Of a stretch of 64,000 nucleotides of DNA, positions 34,161 to 44,839 are shown piece by piece. Every line of letters begins with the position of its first letter. The stretch's first letter is position 1. Location: assembly GCA_902826215.1 (NCBI GenBank), contig CADEDY010000001.1, positions 124,001-188,000 of the forward strand, in the 5' to 3' direction. Source of the stretch: an uncultured Bacteroidota bacterium. Lineage in GTDB: Bacteria > Bacteroidota > Bacteroidia > Flavobacteriales_F > PHOS-HE28. The notes below the pieces were generated by a model that saw only the letters and a program-made list of their open reading frames with translations, did no database searches and was not told the DNA's origin. Made by a program: the position numbers and the translations under genes.

Positions 34161-34481
34161 TCACATGAACCCCAGTTCCAACTGCGCCGCCTCGCTCATC
34201 ATGCTCCTGTCCCAAGGCGGCTCGAAAGTGATCTCCACCTTGGCGCTGCTCACGCCTGGCACACCGGCCACTTTCTGCTCCACTTCGTTGGGCATACTTT
34301 CCGCCACCGGGCACGAGGGACTCGTCAAGGTCATCTTGATCCCCACGTGTGCATCATCACCGACGTTCACTTCGTAGATCAAACCCAGCTCGTACACGTC
34401 TACAGGGATCTCGGGGTCGTAGATCGTCCGCAGCATGTCGATCACGCGGTCTTCCAGGTGTTTCTTCTCCTCGGGGGTCAT
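34161..34481 (-). CDS. sufT: SufT-like MIP18/DUF59 Fe-S assembly factor
   Basis: A 106-residue protein. ATG 34481 is chosen because it starts the DUF59 domain (MTPEEKKHLEDRVIDMLRTI); upstream codons belong to an intergenic repeat. The family signature is present: YDPEIPVDVYELGLIYEV, then MTLTSPSCPVAESMP with the conserved Cys, and VEITFEPPWDRSMM. DUF59/SufT proteins aid maturation of Fe-S proteins. The gene sits 126 bp after sufE in the minus-strand suf operon. Confidence 0.92.
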   Translation of the reverse strand: MTPEEKKHLEDRVIDMLRTIYDPEIPVDVYELGLIYEVNVGDDAHVGIKMTLTSPSCPVAESMPNEVEQKVAGVPGVSSAKVEITFEPPWDRSMMSEAAQLELGFM

Positions 34482-34510
34482 CTCACGCGGGGTGATTATG
34501 GAATGCGGCC

Positions 34511-34588
34511 TCACGCAGAGACGCAGTGGACGCAGAGAAATGCATGGCACACGTCTTCAAGCTCTGCGTTCTCCGCGTCTCTGCGTGA
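34511..34588. repeat. Long-arm palindromic repeat, family A copy 1
   Basis: Arms of 27 nt (34511-34537 and 34562-34588) are inverted copies with 3 mismatches. They contain tcacgcagagacgc and repeated cgcagag units. The hairpin fills most of the gap between sufE and sufT. Confidence 0.85.
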
Positions 34589-34607
34589 TATGCATTCGTC
34601 TTGTTCA

Positions 34608-35048
34608 TTATCCTTTGCCTGTCGTTGCCGAGAACGCCACCGCATACCGTTTCATCTGGTCCAGCATCGCACTCAACCCATTGGCGCGGTTCGGGCTCAG
34701 GTGTTCCCGCAGGCCGATGCGGTCGATGAACTCCGTGGATGCACCGAGGATCTCCTGCGGCGTACGGTCGTTGTACACGCGCACAAGCAGTGCCACGATG
34801 CCCTTGGTGATCATGGCGTCGCTGTCGGCGGTGAAGTGAACGAGATCTTCCTTGGGTTCCGCTGCAAGCCACACACGCGATTGGCAGCCGCGCACCAAAT
34901 TGTCGTCCACCTTGTGCTCCGGCGCGATCAGCGGCAAGTCCTTGCCCAGTTCGATCAGATGCTCGTAGCGGTCCTGCCAGTCCGTGAACATGGCGAACTC
35001 GTCCACGAGCTCCTGTTGGGCTTGGTAGAGAGATGGCGATGTGGTCAT
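34608..35048 (-). CDS. sufE: SufE sulfur acceptor protein
   Basis: A 146-residue protein of normal SufE length. The acceptor cysteine is Cys55 in DNLVRGCQSRVW, and LGLREHLSPNRANGLSAML is the conserved C-terminal segment. SufE takes persulfide sulfur from SufS and passes it to the SufBCD scaffold. Its ATG overlaps the stop of the HEAT-like gene by 4 bp (ATGA), so sufE translation is coupled to that gene rather than directly to sufS. Confidence 0.94.
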   Translation of the reverse strand: MTTSPSLYQAQQELVDEFAMFTDWQDRYEHLIELGKDLPLIAPEHKVDDNLVRGCQSRVWLAAEPKEDLVHFTADSDAMITKGIVALLVRVYNDRTPQEILGASTEFIDRIGLREHLSPNRANGLSAMLDQMKRYAVAFSATTGKG

Positions 35049-35575
35049 TGGGCAGCGACCATTTGAACATAGCTGTCAACTATGTCCTGAATATCGTCCC
35101 GCGAGTCTTCAAAGGCGGGGCACTGAGATGGATCAAGAAGAATGGCTTCCCACTTGCTTCTGATCGATTGAATGAGGCTGTTGTCAACTATGAATGATTG
35201 CTCACTCAGAATAGCTGCCGCACTCATCTTGGCCTCATAGCTCTGGTAGAACAGGATATCAAAAACCTCTCGCAGGTGATCCGTACAGTCTAGTGCTTCA
35301 AGGGCGAAGACCAGGGTACCGGTGTAGTTCTTGTTCTGGGGGTCGAGAATGGCGCGAAGGAGTGGTTTCAGCGCCCGTTGGTCCTTAGACTCGTAAATGC
35401 CCAACGCAGCCAAGTGTCTTATCCGAGAGGTCGAAGCACCCAATGAACTGATCAAGAAATCTCGTCCGTCGTCTCCGGCTTTCGTCGCAAGCTGATCGGA
35501 AGCACGGCGCGCGAGTTGGTCGTCTCCGCTGAGAAAGTCGGATTTCAGTTGCGCTATGTCGAGAGGCTCTTTCAT
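35045..35575 (-). CDS. HEAT-repeat-like protein inserted between sufS and sufE
   Basis: A 176-residue alpha-helical protein with HEAT-type helix pairs (IRHLAALGIYESKDQRALKP, then LLRAILDPQNKNYTGTLVFAL). The final helices contain FEDSRDDIQDIVDSYVQM. It is not a known Suf component; small HEAT proteins of this kind are often polymorphic-toxin immunity proteins, but no toxin is adjacent. It overlaps sufS by 4 bp at its start (ATGA) and sufE by 4 bp at its end, so it is fully embedded in the operon. Its DNA appears less GC-rich than its neighbours (many att/aat codons), which suggests acquisition from elsewhere. The function is unknown. Confidence 0.8.
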   Translation of the reverse strand: MKEPLDIAQLKSDFLSGDDQLARRASDQLATKAGDDGRDFLISSLGASTSRIRHLAALGIYESKDQRALKPLLRAILDPQNKNYTGTLVFALEALDCTDHLREVFDILFYQSYEAKMSAAAILSEQSFIVDNSLIQSIRSKWEAILLDPSQCPAFEDSRDDIQDIVDSYVQMVAAQ

Positions 35576-36825
35576 CGCAACATCTTAACTGCCTTCTTCG
35601 TCGCGGCGATCATGGAGTCGATCTCCTCAACCGTATTAAAACACGCGAAACTCGCACGAGTCGTTCCGCTCACACCGAAGCGGTCCATCAGCGGTTGCGT
35701 GCAGTGGTGGCCCGTGCGCACGGCGATGCCTTGCTGGTCGAGCAGTGTGCCGAGGTCGTAGTGGTGGACGCCTTCAATGACGAAGCTGATCACGCCCACC
35801 TTCTCCTTCGCCGTGCCGATGATGCGCAGGCCATCGATGGTGAGCAGCTCCTTGGTGGCGTGCTCCAGCAGCAGGTGCTCGTGCGCGGCCATGGCGGCCT
35901 TGTCGTAGTCCTCCATCCAGCGGATGGCCTCGCCAAGTCCTATGATGCCCGCGATGTGCGGCGTGCCGGCCTCGAACTTGAAGGGCAGCTTGGCGAAAGT
36001 GGTCTTCTCGAAGGTGACCACATCGATCATCTCGCCGCCGCCCTGCCATGGAGGCATGCGCTCCAGCAGTTCCTCACGGCCGTAGAGCACACCCGTGCCT
36101 GTGGGACCGTAGGCCTTGTGCCCGCTAAAGGCGTAGAGGTCGCAGCCGAGGTCCTGCACATCCACGTTCAAATGCGCGATCGCCTGCGCGCCATCCACCA
36201 CGGTGATGATGCCGCGCTTCCTCGCCTCGGCGATCAGACCCTTGATCGGGTTGATAGTCCCGAGTGTATTGCTCACGTGGCTTATCGCGAAGATCTTGGT
36301 CCGCTCGGTGAATTGTCTGATCATCTGATCATCTGATCTTCTGATCTCGAGCTCCCCACTGTCCGTCACCGGGATCACCTTCAGCACCGCGCCATGCCGC
36401 TCGCAGGCTAGCTGCCAGGGGACGATGTTCGCGTGGTGCTCCATCCCACTGATGAGGACCTCGTCGCCTTTCTTCAGCAGCAACTGCCCCAGGCTGAACG
36501 CCGCCAGGTTGAGGCTCGCTGTGGTGCCGCTGGTGAAGATCACCTCGTGGGCATGCTTGGCGTTGATGTGCTTGCGGATCGTCTCGCGTGCGGCCTCCTG
36601 CGCCTCGGTGGCCTTGGTGCTCAGCGTGTGCACGCCGCGATGCACGTTGGCATTGATCGTCGCGTAGTAGCTGCTTTCGGCCTTGATCACGCGGCGCGGC
36701 TTCTGGCTCGTCGCGGCGTTGTCGAAGTACACCAAGGGCTTGCCGTGTACCAGCTCCTTCAGGATCGGGAACTGCGCACGGATCTCGGCGATATCGAAGA
36801 CTGGTTTGACCGCAGTGGAGTTCAT
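35572..36825 (-). CDS. sufS: SufS group-II cysteine desulfurase
   Basis: A 417-residue PLP enzyme. The PLP lysine is Lys237 in YAFSGHKAYGPTG, the catalytic cysteine is Cys375 in RTGHHCTQPLMDRFG, and HHANIVPWQ and HVSNTLGTINPI are the usual SufS landmarks. It removes sulfur from cysteine for the Suf scaffold, helped by SufE. Around residues 161-171 the sequence IRRSDDQMIRQ is about four residues longer than in typical SufS and is encoded by four copies of an 8-bp repeat (36316-36347). The 3' end overlaps the HEAT-like gene by 4 bp. Confidence 0.95.
   Translation of the reverse strand: MNSTAVKPVFDIAEIRAQFPILKELVHGKPLVYFDNAATSQKPRRVIKAESSYYATINANVHRGVHTLSTKATEAQEAARETIRKHINAKHAHEVIFTSGTTASLNLAAFSLGQLLLKKGDEVLISGMEHHANIVPWQLACERHGAVLKVIPVTDSGELEIRRSDDQMIRQFTERTKIFAISHVSNTLGTINPIKGLIAEARKRGIITVVDGAQAIAHLNVDVQDLGCDLYAFSGHKAYGPTGTGVLYGREELLERMPPWQGGGEMIDVVTFEKTTFAKLPFKFEAGTPHIAGIIGLGEAIRWMEDYDKAAMAAHEHLLLEHATKELLTIDGLRIIGTAKEKVGVISFVIEGVHHYDLGTLLDQQGIAVRTGHHCTQPLMDRFGVSGTTRASFACFNTVEEIDSMIAATKKAVKMLR
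36316..36347. repeat. Octanucleotide tandem repeat inside sufS
   Basis: Four head-to-tail copies of tctgatcW (two ending in a, two in t). The unit is not a multiple of three, so gain or loss of one copy would shift the sufS frame; three copies (24 bp) would keep it. Confidence 0.85.
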
Positions 36826-36840
36826 GAATGCGAAGAGGTT

Positions 36841-36956
36841 AACCGCAGAGGACGCGGAGCGCGCAGAGGGAGCCCAGAAGAGAAACCCTTCACCCGTATG
36901 ATCGTTCTCTCCATCGCGTGTTGCATTTCTCTGCGTCCTCAGCGTTCTCTGCGGTT
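36841..36956. repeat. Long-arm palindromic repeat, family A copy 2
   Basis: Arms of 28 nt (36841-36868 and 36929-36956) match as inverted copies with 4 mismatches (aaccgcagag outermost), around a 60-nt loop. It occupies the 147 bp sufD-sufS gap. Confidence 0.85.
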
Positions 36957-36972
36957 CAATTGCATTTCTACG

Positions 36973-38259
36973 CTATACCGTTTCCAGCTTCGCGTTGATC
37001 AAGCCTTCAAGATACTTCCGCCAATCCTCGTTCGTGATCCGCTCCAACACATCTGTCATGAACGCGTGTGAGAGCATCCGTCGAGCTTCAGCTTCGCTCA
37101 CCCCACGCGAACGCAGGTAGAACAGCCCTTTCTCATCCAAACGACCGATGGTGCAACCGTGGCTGCACTTCACATCGTCGGCGTAGATCTCCAACTCGGG
37201 TTTGGTGTACACCTTGGCATCGTCGCCTTGCAGGATGTTGGCGTTGCTCTGGTAGGCGCGGGTGCGCTGCGCATCCTGCTTCACGTACACCTTGCCGTTG
37301 AACACGCCCGTGCCTTTCTCGGCCACGATGCCCTTGTAGAGTTCGTCGCTGGTGCAGTCCGGCACATCATGACCGATGTAGGTGTGGTTATCGCAGTGCG
37401 TGCTGCCGTTGAGCACGTACACACCGTTCAGTTCGGCATGCGCTTCCGGACCGGCGAGGGCCACGTTCACTTCGTTGCGCACCAACGAGCCGTTCAAGGT
37501 CGTGGTGTCGATGCTGAAACGTCCCTTCGTGCCGATCGTCACGCCATCGAGACCGATGTGAACGGGACCGTTGGCTTCGTTCTGCAGCAGGTGGATCGTG
37601 AGGTTCGCGCCTTCACCGATCACGCTTTCGCGGACACTGTTGACCAGTGCAGAAGCTGTCGACTCCTCGGCTGCGCTCGGAGTGACAGCTTCTACGACCA
37701 CCTCCACCTCCGCACCTTCATGCAACATGAACAGATCACGCGGCTGTATCAACTGCTGACCACCGCTAACGATGTGCAGCACATGGATCGGCTTGCTGGT
37801 CTTCGTCCCTTTCGTGGCGAGGATGATCAGGCCGTCGGTGGGTGCGGCGGTGTTCATCGCCGTGAAGAGACGATCACCGATCGGCGCGACCTGTCCGTAG
37901 TGGGCTTTCACCGGGCCGTGCGCCAGGTGGTGCTTCAGGCTATCGATGACGATGCCCTTGTCTGTCTTCAGGTCATCGCTGAGGTCCGCGCGGAAGTGGC
38001 CGTTCACGAAGACGATGCGGGTGGTGTCGAAGGGCAGGCGAGCCGGAAGTGTTACGGTCGCATCACCCTTGGGCGCGGCGTAGGGCTGGCTGAACAGCTT
38101 GGCTACGCGGGTGTATTTCCAGGCTTCGGTCCTGGTGGTGGGCATGGGTAGAGCGTGCGCCTGGGCGAGGGCTTCAGCGGCGTTGGGCCAGGTGGAGTCC
38201 TCGAGCAGCGGTAGCACGTTTGCCTTCGGGTCAGTCACTATCATCATATCAATCGTCAT
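36973..38259 (-). CDS. sufD: SufD Fe-S scaffold subunit
   Basis: A 428-residue protein. Three ATGs are possible (38259, 38247, 38244); the first overlaps the upstream small gene by 11 bp. SufD landmarks are TRTEAWKYTRVAKLF near the N-terminus, the central beta-helix (NEVNVALAGPEAHAELNGVYV) and the C-terminal signature SHGCTIGRLDEKGLFYLRSRGVSE-like segment. It forms the SufBC2D scaffold on which clusters are built. The order B-C-x-D is normal apart from the extra gene x. Confidence 0.93.
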   Translation of the reverse strand: MTIDMMIVTDPKANVLPLLEDSTWPNAAEALAQAHALPMPTTRTEAWKYTRVAKLFSQPYAAPKGDATVTLPARLPFDTTRIVFVNGHFRADLSDDLKTDKGIVIDSLKHHLAHGPVKAHYGQVAPIGDRLFTAMNTAAPTDGLIILATKGTKTSKPIHVLHIVSGGQQLIQPRDLFMLHEGAEVEVVVEAVTPSAAEESTASALVNSVRESVIGEGANLTIHLLQNEANGPVHIGLDGVTIGTKGRFSIDTTTLNGSLVRNEVNVALAGPEAHAELNGVYVLNGSTHCDNHTYIGHDVPDCTSDELYKGIVAEKGTGVFNGKVYVKQDAQRTRAYQSNANILQGDDAKVYTKPELEIYADDVKCSHGCTIGRLDEKGLFYLRSRGVSEAEARRMLSHAFMTDVLERITNEDWRKYLEGLINAKLETV

Positions 38260-38593
38260 CGCTGCTTTCGTGCTTTTCGATGATCCATGCAGTGTGCAGG
38301 GAACTTCTCGTTGCCTTGTGCCCCAATGGCATCGCAGCAAGCTCAAGGATGGTCGGATCGACAGTTGCCACCTCAGAAAGTGCGACAACCATCACAACCG
38401 CATTCGAATTGGTATCCGGATCATTCGTGTGGAACTGCCAAGAACCATCCTCTTCGTCATGATAGACGGCAGTGATCAACTTGCCGCTCATCGCATGCTT
38501 GTTCGTGAAGACAACCGTGTTCGGTGCGTCCGCGAACGGCCAAACATTGACCGAGTGTTTTTGCTTCTTGGAGAGGAAATCGAGCAACCCCAT
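38249..38593 (-). CDS. Immunity-like (DUF2185/Imm33-like) protein between sufC and sufD
   Basis: A 114-residue protein that is not a Suf component. It starts MGLLDFLSKKQK, and its core (YHDEEDGSWQFHTND, then NAVVMVVALSEVATVDP, then LELAAMPLGHKATR) follows the layout of DUF2185/Imm33 domains: a short DGSWxF strand, then a DPxxxxLxxxPxG motif near the end. The resemblance is by eye and weak. It begins 4 bp after the sufC stop and overlaps sufD by a few bases, so it is translated within the operon. The C-terminus is acidic (KHESSDDD). An alternative is an unknown, iron-related adaptor specific to this lineage. Confidence 0.7.
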   Translation of the reverse strand: MGLLDFLSKKQKHSVNVWPFADAPNTVVFTNKHAMSGKLITAVYHDEEDGSWQFHTNDPDTNSNAVVMVVALSEVATVDPTILELAAMPLGHKATRSSLHTAWIIEKHESSDDD

Positions 38594-38597
38594 TGCC

Positions 38598-39344
<747 letters not shown>

Positions 39345-39366
39345 TGTATAGTCGTCACTTATGATG

Positions 39367-39396
39367 CGTAGGTCGACCCGGTGGGTCGACGCTACG
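39367..39396. repeat. Palindromic intergenic repeat, family B copy 2
   Basis: cgtaggtcgaccc-ggt-gggtcgacgctacg forms a near-perfect hairpin in the 56 bp sufB-sufC gap, with the same gtcgaccc/gggtcgac core and gctac flank as copy 1. Confidence 0.8.
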
Positions 39397-39400
39397 CCGG

Positions 39401-40849
<1,449 letters not shown>

Positions 40850-40860
40850 AGCTCAATTGC

Positions 40861-40951
40861 TTGCCGCAGAGGCGCAGAGGCGCAGGGAATGCGTTCTGTG
40901 GTTGCGGAAGTTCTTCATGATGAGTTCTTTGCGTCTTGGCGTCACTGCGGC
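40861..40951. repeat. Palindromic repeat, family A copy 3 (degenerate)
   Basis: gccgcagaggcgcagaggcgcag on the left and ttctttgcgtcttggcgtc on the right form a less perfect inverted pair (about 19 of 27 positions) in the 108 bp sufA-sufB gap. Confidence 0.65.
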
Positions 40952-40957
40952 CGCCCC

Positions 40958-41284
40958 TCAGATGCTGAAGCTCTCGCCACATCCGCAGGTGCGGCTGGCG
41001 TTTGGGTTCACGAACTGGAAGCCCTTGCCGTTGAGACCCCCACTGAAATCGAGGGTGGTGCCCAGCAGGTACAGCAGGCTCTTCTTGTCCACCACCACCT
41101 TCACGCCGTTGTCCTCGAAGACCTTGTCGCCTTCCTTCATTTCGTTGTCGAAGTCGAGGTCGTACATCAGGCCGCTGCATCCGCCGCCCTTCACGCCGAC
41201 ACGGACGAAATGATTTGGCCCACGGCCCTCAGAACCAAGTAGTTTGGTTACTTCCGTCTTTGCGTTTTCTGAGACTTTGATCAT
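40958..41284 (-). CDS. sufA: SufA/IscA-type Fe-S carrier
   Basis: A 108-residue A-type carrier protein. The three conserved cysteines are Cys36 (VKGGGCSGLMY), Cys100 and Cys102 (SRTCGCGESF), in the standard spacing. It holds or transfers assembled clusters. It is the first gene of the suf operon. The promoter (41328-41335) and an iron- or redox-type dyad (41299-41315) lie just upstream, giving a leader of about 35-40 nt. Confidence 0.95.
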   Translation of the reverse strand: MIKVSENAKTEVTKLLGSEGRGPNHFVRVGVKGGGCSGLMYDLDFDNEMKEGDKVFEDNGVKVVVDKKSLLYLLGTTLDFSGGLNGKGFQFVNPNASRTCGCGESFSI

Positions 41285-41298
41285 GGAATCGGGCCTTA

Positions 41299-41315
41299 TT
41301 TAGAATCGGTCTAAA
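41299..41315. promoter_or_regulatory. Dyad TTTAGA-N5-TCTAAA in the suf leader
   Basis: A perfect 6+6 inverted repeat, TTTAGA-atcgg-TCTAAA, centred about 15 bp after the predicted suf start point, a repressor position. It extends as TCTAAACAAG, which recurs upstream of sdh. A Fur-, PerR- or IscR-like binding site is inferred. Confidence 0.6.
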
Positions 41316-41327
41316 CAAGACTGCGGA

Positions 41328-41335
41328 CAAAGGTA
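41328..41335 (-). promoter_or_regulatory. -7 promoter element of the suf operon
   Basis: TACCTTTG on the minus strand is an exact consensus match; TTG (of ttggccgc) lies 20 nt upstream as the -33 element. Confidence 0.7.
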
Positions 41336-41600
41336 CAACCCGCGCTGACAGCGGCCAAGGGTCGTGTCAACAACAACGCTGGGGAACAGAGGTTCGTTGG
41401 GGCGCCCCCCTTTCCAATGCACGATCGCCGCGCAGGGTCGGGCTGTCCACTGTGGCCTGCTGGTGCTGGTCAGCAGCGCATCGGGCTGCGGGGTCACTCG
41501 TTCCTCGCGCCTCCTCGCTCCGTGCGGCAGCGCGTCCAGCCCTGCGCCGGGCCGTCGTTACCATCCCTGGCGCAATTGCCGTCCGGCTTCAAAGCATGAA
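41336..41600. other. GC-rich gene-free interval between the suf promoter and the DUF1508 terminator
   Basis: Nothing protein-like is seen on either strand. The sequence is GC-rich with short clustered motifs such as ctcgcgcctcctcgctccg. No promoter or terminator of an RNA gene was recognised here. Confidence 0.45.
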
Positions 41601-41620
41601 CGGGACCCCGAAGGATCCCG
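41601..41620 (-). terminator. Hairpin terminator of the DUF1508 gene
   Basis: On the minus strand, cgggatcc and gggtcccg form an 8 bp stem with a UUCG tetraloop, 25 bp after the stop. The U-tract is poor. Confidence 0.65.
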
Positions 41621-41644
41621 CTTCACGAGCTCGAGACTGCGGGA

Positions 41645-41968
41645 TCACACCTCCTTCACTTCAGCGGTGGGCGCGTTCTTCTTCACGCTTTCAATGCCAT
41701 TGTCGCGTGCGCTGGCACTGCTGTAAATTTGGCTGGTGCCGATCACCTGCTTGTTCGCGGCCAACAGGTTGAAGCTGGTTCCACTGGCGGTTTCTTTGCG
41801 TTCGTAGTTCGCATCATCAGGTGCGTTCTTTTTCACGCTTTCAATGCCGTTCAGCGCAGAAGCTTTCGCCTTGTAGCTCTCGCTGGCCAGAATGATCTGC
41901 CCATTGTCGGCGTTCAATCGGAAACGGAATTCACCCGCCTTGTCGGTGTAGAGTTCGAAACTGGCCAT
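41645..41968 (-). CDS. DUF1508 (YegP-like) protein with two repeats
   Basis: A 107-residue protein. ATG 41968 starts the domain; the frame upstream lacks similarity. Two repeats are visible: FELYTDKAGEFRFRLNADNG-QIILASESYKAKA-ALNGIESVKKNAP and a second ending GIESVKKNAPTAEV. The WxxY-like opening and the GxxILxSExY/GIxSVKKN signature define DUF1508, typically tandem. The function in bacteria is unknown. It is a single gene with its own hairpin terminator, divergent from thiL. Confidence 0.88.
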   Translation of the reverse strand: MASFELYTDKAGEFRFRLNADNGQIILASESYKAKASALNGIESVKKNAPDDANYERKETASGTSFNLLAANKQVIGTSQIYSSASARDNGIESVKKNAPTAEVKEV

Positions 41969-42097
41969 GTTTGGTTTGAATTGGTGATCAGAACGCTGAA
42001 GATACATTACGGGCACGTTTTTCAGCAGAAGCAAGAGATCTCGTCACACATGCTTCTTCCTCTTCGCACGAAGGCTGCACATTTGCAGTGCCTCAAC

Positions 42098-43156
42098 ATG
42101 ACAGACTCCCCATTTCAAGATCCGGACACACGCACCGAGCTTTCCGCTTTGGGCGAATTCGGCCTGATCACGCGCATCGCCGAACGCATTCAATTGCAAC
42201 AAGCCTCTTCCGTGAAAGGCATCGGTGACGACGCCGCGGTGATCGATCCACAAGGCATGCATCAGGTGGTCACCACGGACATGCTGGTGGAGGGCATCCA
42301 CTTCGATCTCGCGTATTCGCCGTTGATGCACCTGGGCTACAAGGCCATCGTGGTCAACCTCAGCGATGTGTACGCCATGAATGCGGAGCCTCGGCAGGTC
42401 ACTGTGGCCTTGGGCTTGAGCAACCGGTTCCCGGTTGAAGCGGTGGACGAACTGTACGCTGGCATGTTGCTCGCCTGCGGCAACTACGGTGTTGATCTGG
42501 TGGGTGGCGATACCACCGCCTCGCGCAGTGGTCTGATCATATCCATCACGGCCATCGGTGCCGTCAAAAGGGAGGACATCATTTACCGTAGCGGGGCAGG
42601 CAGTAGCGACCTGCTGGTGGTGAGCGGAGACCTCGGTGGAGCGTACATGGGCTTGCAAGTGCTGGAGCGCGAGAAGGCTGTTTTCAAGGAGACCGGTGCA
42701 CAGCCGGATCTGGTCGGTCACGACTACATCATCGAGCGGCAATTGAAGCCCGAAGCACGAAAGGATATCATCGCCTTGCTGCATACGCTTGACGTGAGGC
42801 CTACGAGCATGATCGACATCAGCGATGGCTTGGCAAGTGAGGCGATGCACCTTGCGCGTGCATCCGGCGTAGGCGTTCGTATCCACGACGACAAATTGCC
42901 GATCGACCCGACCACATACAGCACGGCGCGCGATTTCAATTTGGATCCATCGACCTGTGCGCTCAATGGAGGCGAGGACTACGAACTGCTCTTCACCATC
43001 GCCCAAGCGGACTATGTAAAAGTGAAGGGCAACCCGAGCATCACGGTGATCGGCCACATGACCGATCCGGACCGTGGTTTTACGCTGGTGGATAAGAATG
43101 GAGGTGAACACCCACTGCAAGCCCAAGGCTGGGACGCGTTGCTGAAGAGGGGCTGA
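42098..43156 (+). CDS. thiL: Thiamine-monophosphate kinase ThiL
   Basis: A 352-residue protein. ATG 42098 begins MTDSPFQDPDTRTELSALGE, followed by the family's IGDDAAVID, TTDMLVEGIHFD, NLSDVYAMNAEP and VGGDTTASRSG motifs. Later LVVSGDLGGAYMGLQ, MIDISDGLASEAMHLA and LNGGEDYELLF are also standard. It phosphorylates thiamine phosphate to thiamine diphosphate using ATP. It faces the next gene tail to tail, 18 bp apart. CACATTTG (42078-42085) is a weak -7 candidate upstream. Confidence 0.94.
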   Translation: MTDSPFQDPDTRTELSALGEFGLITRIAERIQLQQASSVKGIGDDAAVIDPQGMHQVVTTDMLVEGIHFDLAYSPLMHLGYKAIVVNLSDVYAMNAEPRQVTVALGLSNRFPVEAVDELYAGMLLACGNYGVDLVGGDTTASRSGLIISITAIGAVKREDIIYRSGAGSSDLLVVSGDLGGAYMGLQVLEREKAVFKETGAQPDLVGHDYIIERQLKPEARKDIIALLHTLDVRPTSMIDISDGLASEAMHLARASGVGVRIHDDKLPIDPTTYSTARDFNLDPSTCALNGGEDYELLFTIAQADYVKVKGNPSITVIGHMTDPDRGFTLVDKNGGEHPLQAQGWDALLKRG

Positions 43157-43174
43157 GAAGGTCCGTGTTCCCGG

Positions 43175-44737
43175 TTAAGCGGCGAAGACGTGGCGCCGCG
43201 CGCGTTCCTGCACTAGTTCGGCGAAAGGACGTCCTGTGATCCGGCTCTCAGCCCATGCGATGGGGTCCAGGTGGTCGAAAACGGTGCGCTCGAACGGATC
43301 GTTCTCGAGTGGCAAGATGCTTTCGAGAAAGCCGCGGTGGATGCCGATCCGGTTCTCCGGAGTGCGTGCCTTCATCAGTTTGCGCACCATGGCCAACAAA
43401 ATCGGCTCGAAACGGTGCATTCGATCACGTGTGCTCAGGAAACGCGCCGTGTTCCGCAAGGCATAGGGGAGTAGCCCCAGTTCCCTCGCGTCGAGGTAGG
43501 CCAACAAATTCAGGATGCGCGCGAAGCAGACGATCTCCGCGCTCTCGTCGATCCGGATATCGTTCAGCAAACGATGTAGCCAACGTATGGCGATATCGGG
43601 CTTTCCTGCCCCGAAATGAGCATATGCCACTTGGTAGAAGATCGACGCTTTTCGAATAGGACTGAGGTCATCTCCGTACTTCTCCAGCCCGCGTTCCACC
43701 ATCGCCAGCAGATCCATGACCTTGTCGAATGCACCAAGGCGGTTATGGATCGTCAATTCCAAACTCGTGCTGGTCGCGAACAATTTCAGGTCAAGGTCAG
43801 CGGTTTCCGGCATTTCCCACCGACCGGGCATCGTGCGGAATTCCTTGAGCAGGTCTTGCGCCAGTTGGTATTCGCCCAAGTGAACGTGGACGTAGATGAG
43901 GTTACTGAGTGTGGAAAATGCCAGATTGGGGTCTTCCTTGAAGTGCCCTTGGTTCGTTTCGAGCACATCGAGTGCCTCCTTTAGGTGATGGCCACAGGCC
44001 TCGACCTTGCCGGTGGCAAAGTTGGCTGCACCACGGATGTGGTGGAAGAGAAAGGAGGCGCGCGGCGAGTGCAATGTGTTCTGATCGCTGAGCAGTGGGT
44101 GCTTGATCAATTCGTCAACTTCGGCTATGGCTTGGGCGTTGCGTGCTTGGCCATTGCGGTACAGGCCCATGAACACTTTGCTCTTCAGGTTCCACAGGGC
44201 TTGGATCGCGCCTTCCTGCTCGACCGCATCATGTCCTTCAACGAGGAGCTCGGCAACAGCTTGTGGTGTAGCATGGGCGTAATTGTCGCGCTCCAACGCA
44301 CGTTGCTCGTAACGAAGAATACGCAGCAGACAGATGTGCTTGCCATGCGTTTCCGCCAAGCGTCTTGCGGTGGTAAGAAGCCGGTCGGCATCGGAGTATA
44401 GCGCTTTGTCATGCAGGATATCCACCTGATGGAGCAGCCGATCCAATCGCGCGTCAACGGAGTTCTCAGTGTGGAAGGCCGCCAAGCTCCGCAGAACAGC
44501 ATCATACAGCCTGTGCTTGATCGTCGTGAAATGCCCTAAGGAGCGTTGTCCTTGGAAGCGTATTAGCAACGAGGCCTCGTCGAACGTTTCCATGGCAGCG
44601 ATGGCATCGAACAGCGCCTTTTGATCGCGACCCGCACCCGGCGCGAGTTTGCCGATGAACACTTTGTAGTAGCGTTTCTCAGGTCCTGTCATGGACCGGA
44701 TCAAACGGTGCAGGTGGTCGGAGGAATGTGGTCCCAT
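43175..44737 (-). CDS. Hypothetical helical-repeat (TPR-like) protein
   Basis: A 520-residue, probably cytoplasmic, all-alpha protein that I do not recognise. It opens with SDHLHRLIRSMTGPEKRYYKVF and has helix-turn-helix units such as ALYSDADRLLTTARRLAETHG and SFLFHHIRGAANFATGKVEA, in the style of TPR or SEL1 repeats. No catalytic residue pattern or transmembrane segment was found. A scaffold or regulatory role is possible. It is separated from the two-component operon upstream by a hairpin (44840-44862). Confidence 0.72.
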   Translation of the reverse strand: MGPHSSDHLHRLIRSMTGPEKRYYKVFIGKLAPGAGRDQKALFDAIAAMETFDEASLLIRFQGQRSLGHFTTIKHRLYDAVLRSLAAFHTENSVDARLDRLLHQVDILHDKALYSDADRLLTTARRLAETHGKHICLLRILRYEQRALERDNYAHATPQAVAELLVEGHDAVEQEGAIQALWNLKSKVFMGLYRNGQARNAQAIAEVDELIKHPLLSDQNTLHSPRASFLFHHIRGAANFATGKVEACGHHLKEALDVLETNQGHFKEDPNLAFSTLSNLIYVHVHLGEYQLAQDLLKEFRTMPGRWEMPETADLDLKLFATSTSLELTIHNRLGAFDKVMDLLAMVERGLEKYGDDLSPIRKASIFYQVAYAHFGAGKPDIAIRWLHRLLNDIRIDESAEIVCFARILNLLAYLDARELGLLPYALRNTARFLSTRDRMHRFEPILLAMVRKLMKARTPENRIGIHRGFLESILPLENDPFERTVFDHLDPIAWAESRITGRPFAELVQERARRHVFAA

Positions 44738-44839
44738 TCGTTGTGGATCAGTGCTACGGGAAACTAATGCCGCCTGCGATCGTCTCCTCTTCTGCTGCGA
44801 GGAATGGACCGATGGAACGAAGGAAAGGTCGTGAATGAA

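Noticed and set aside
35045-35575. Part of sufS or a truncated sufE
   Set aside because: It has its own start, stop and helical-repeat composition, and complete sufS and sufE flank it.
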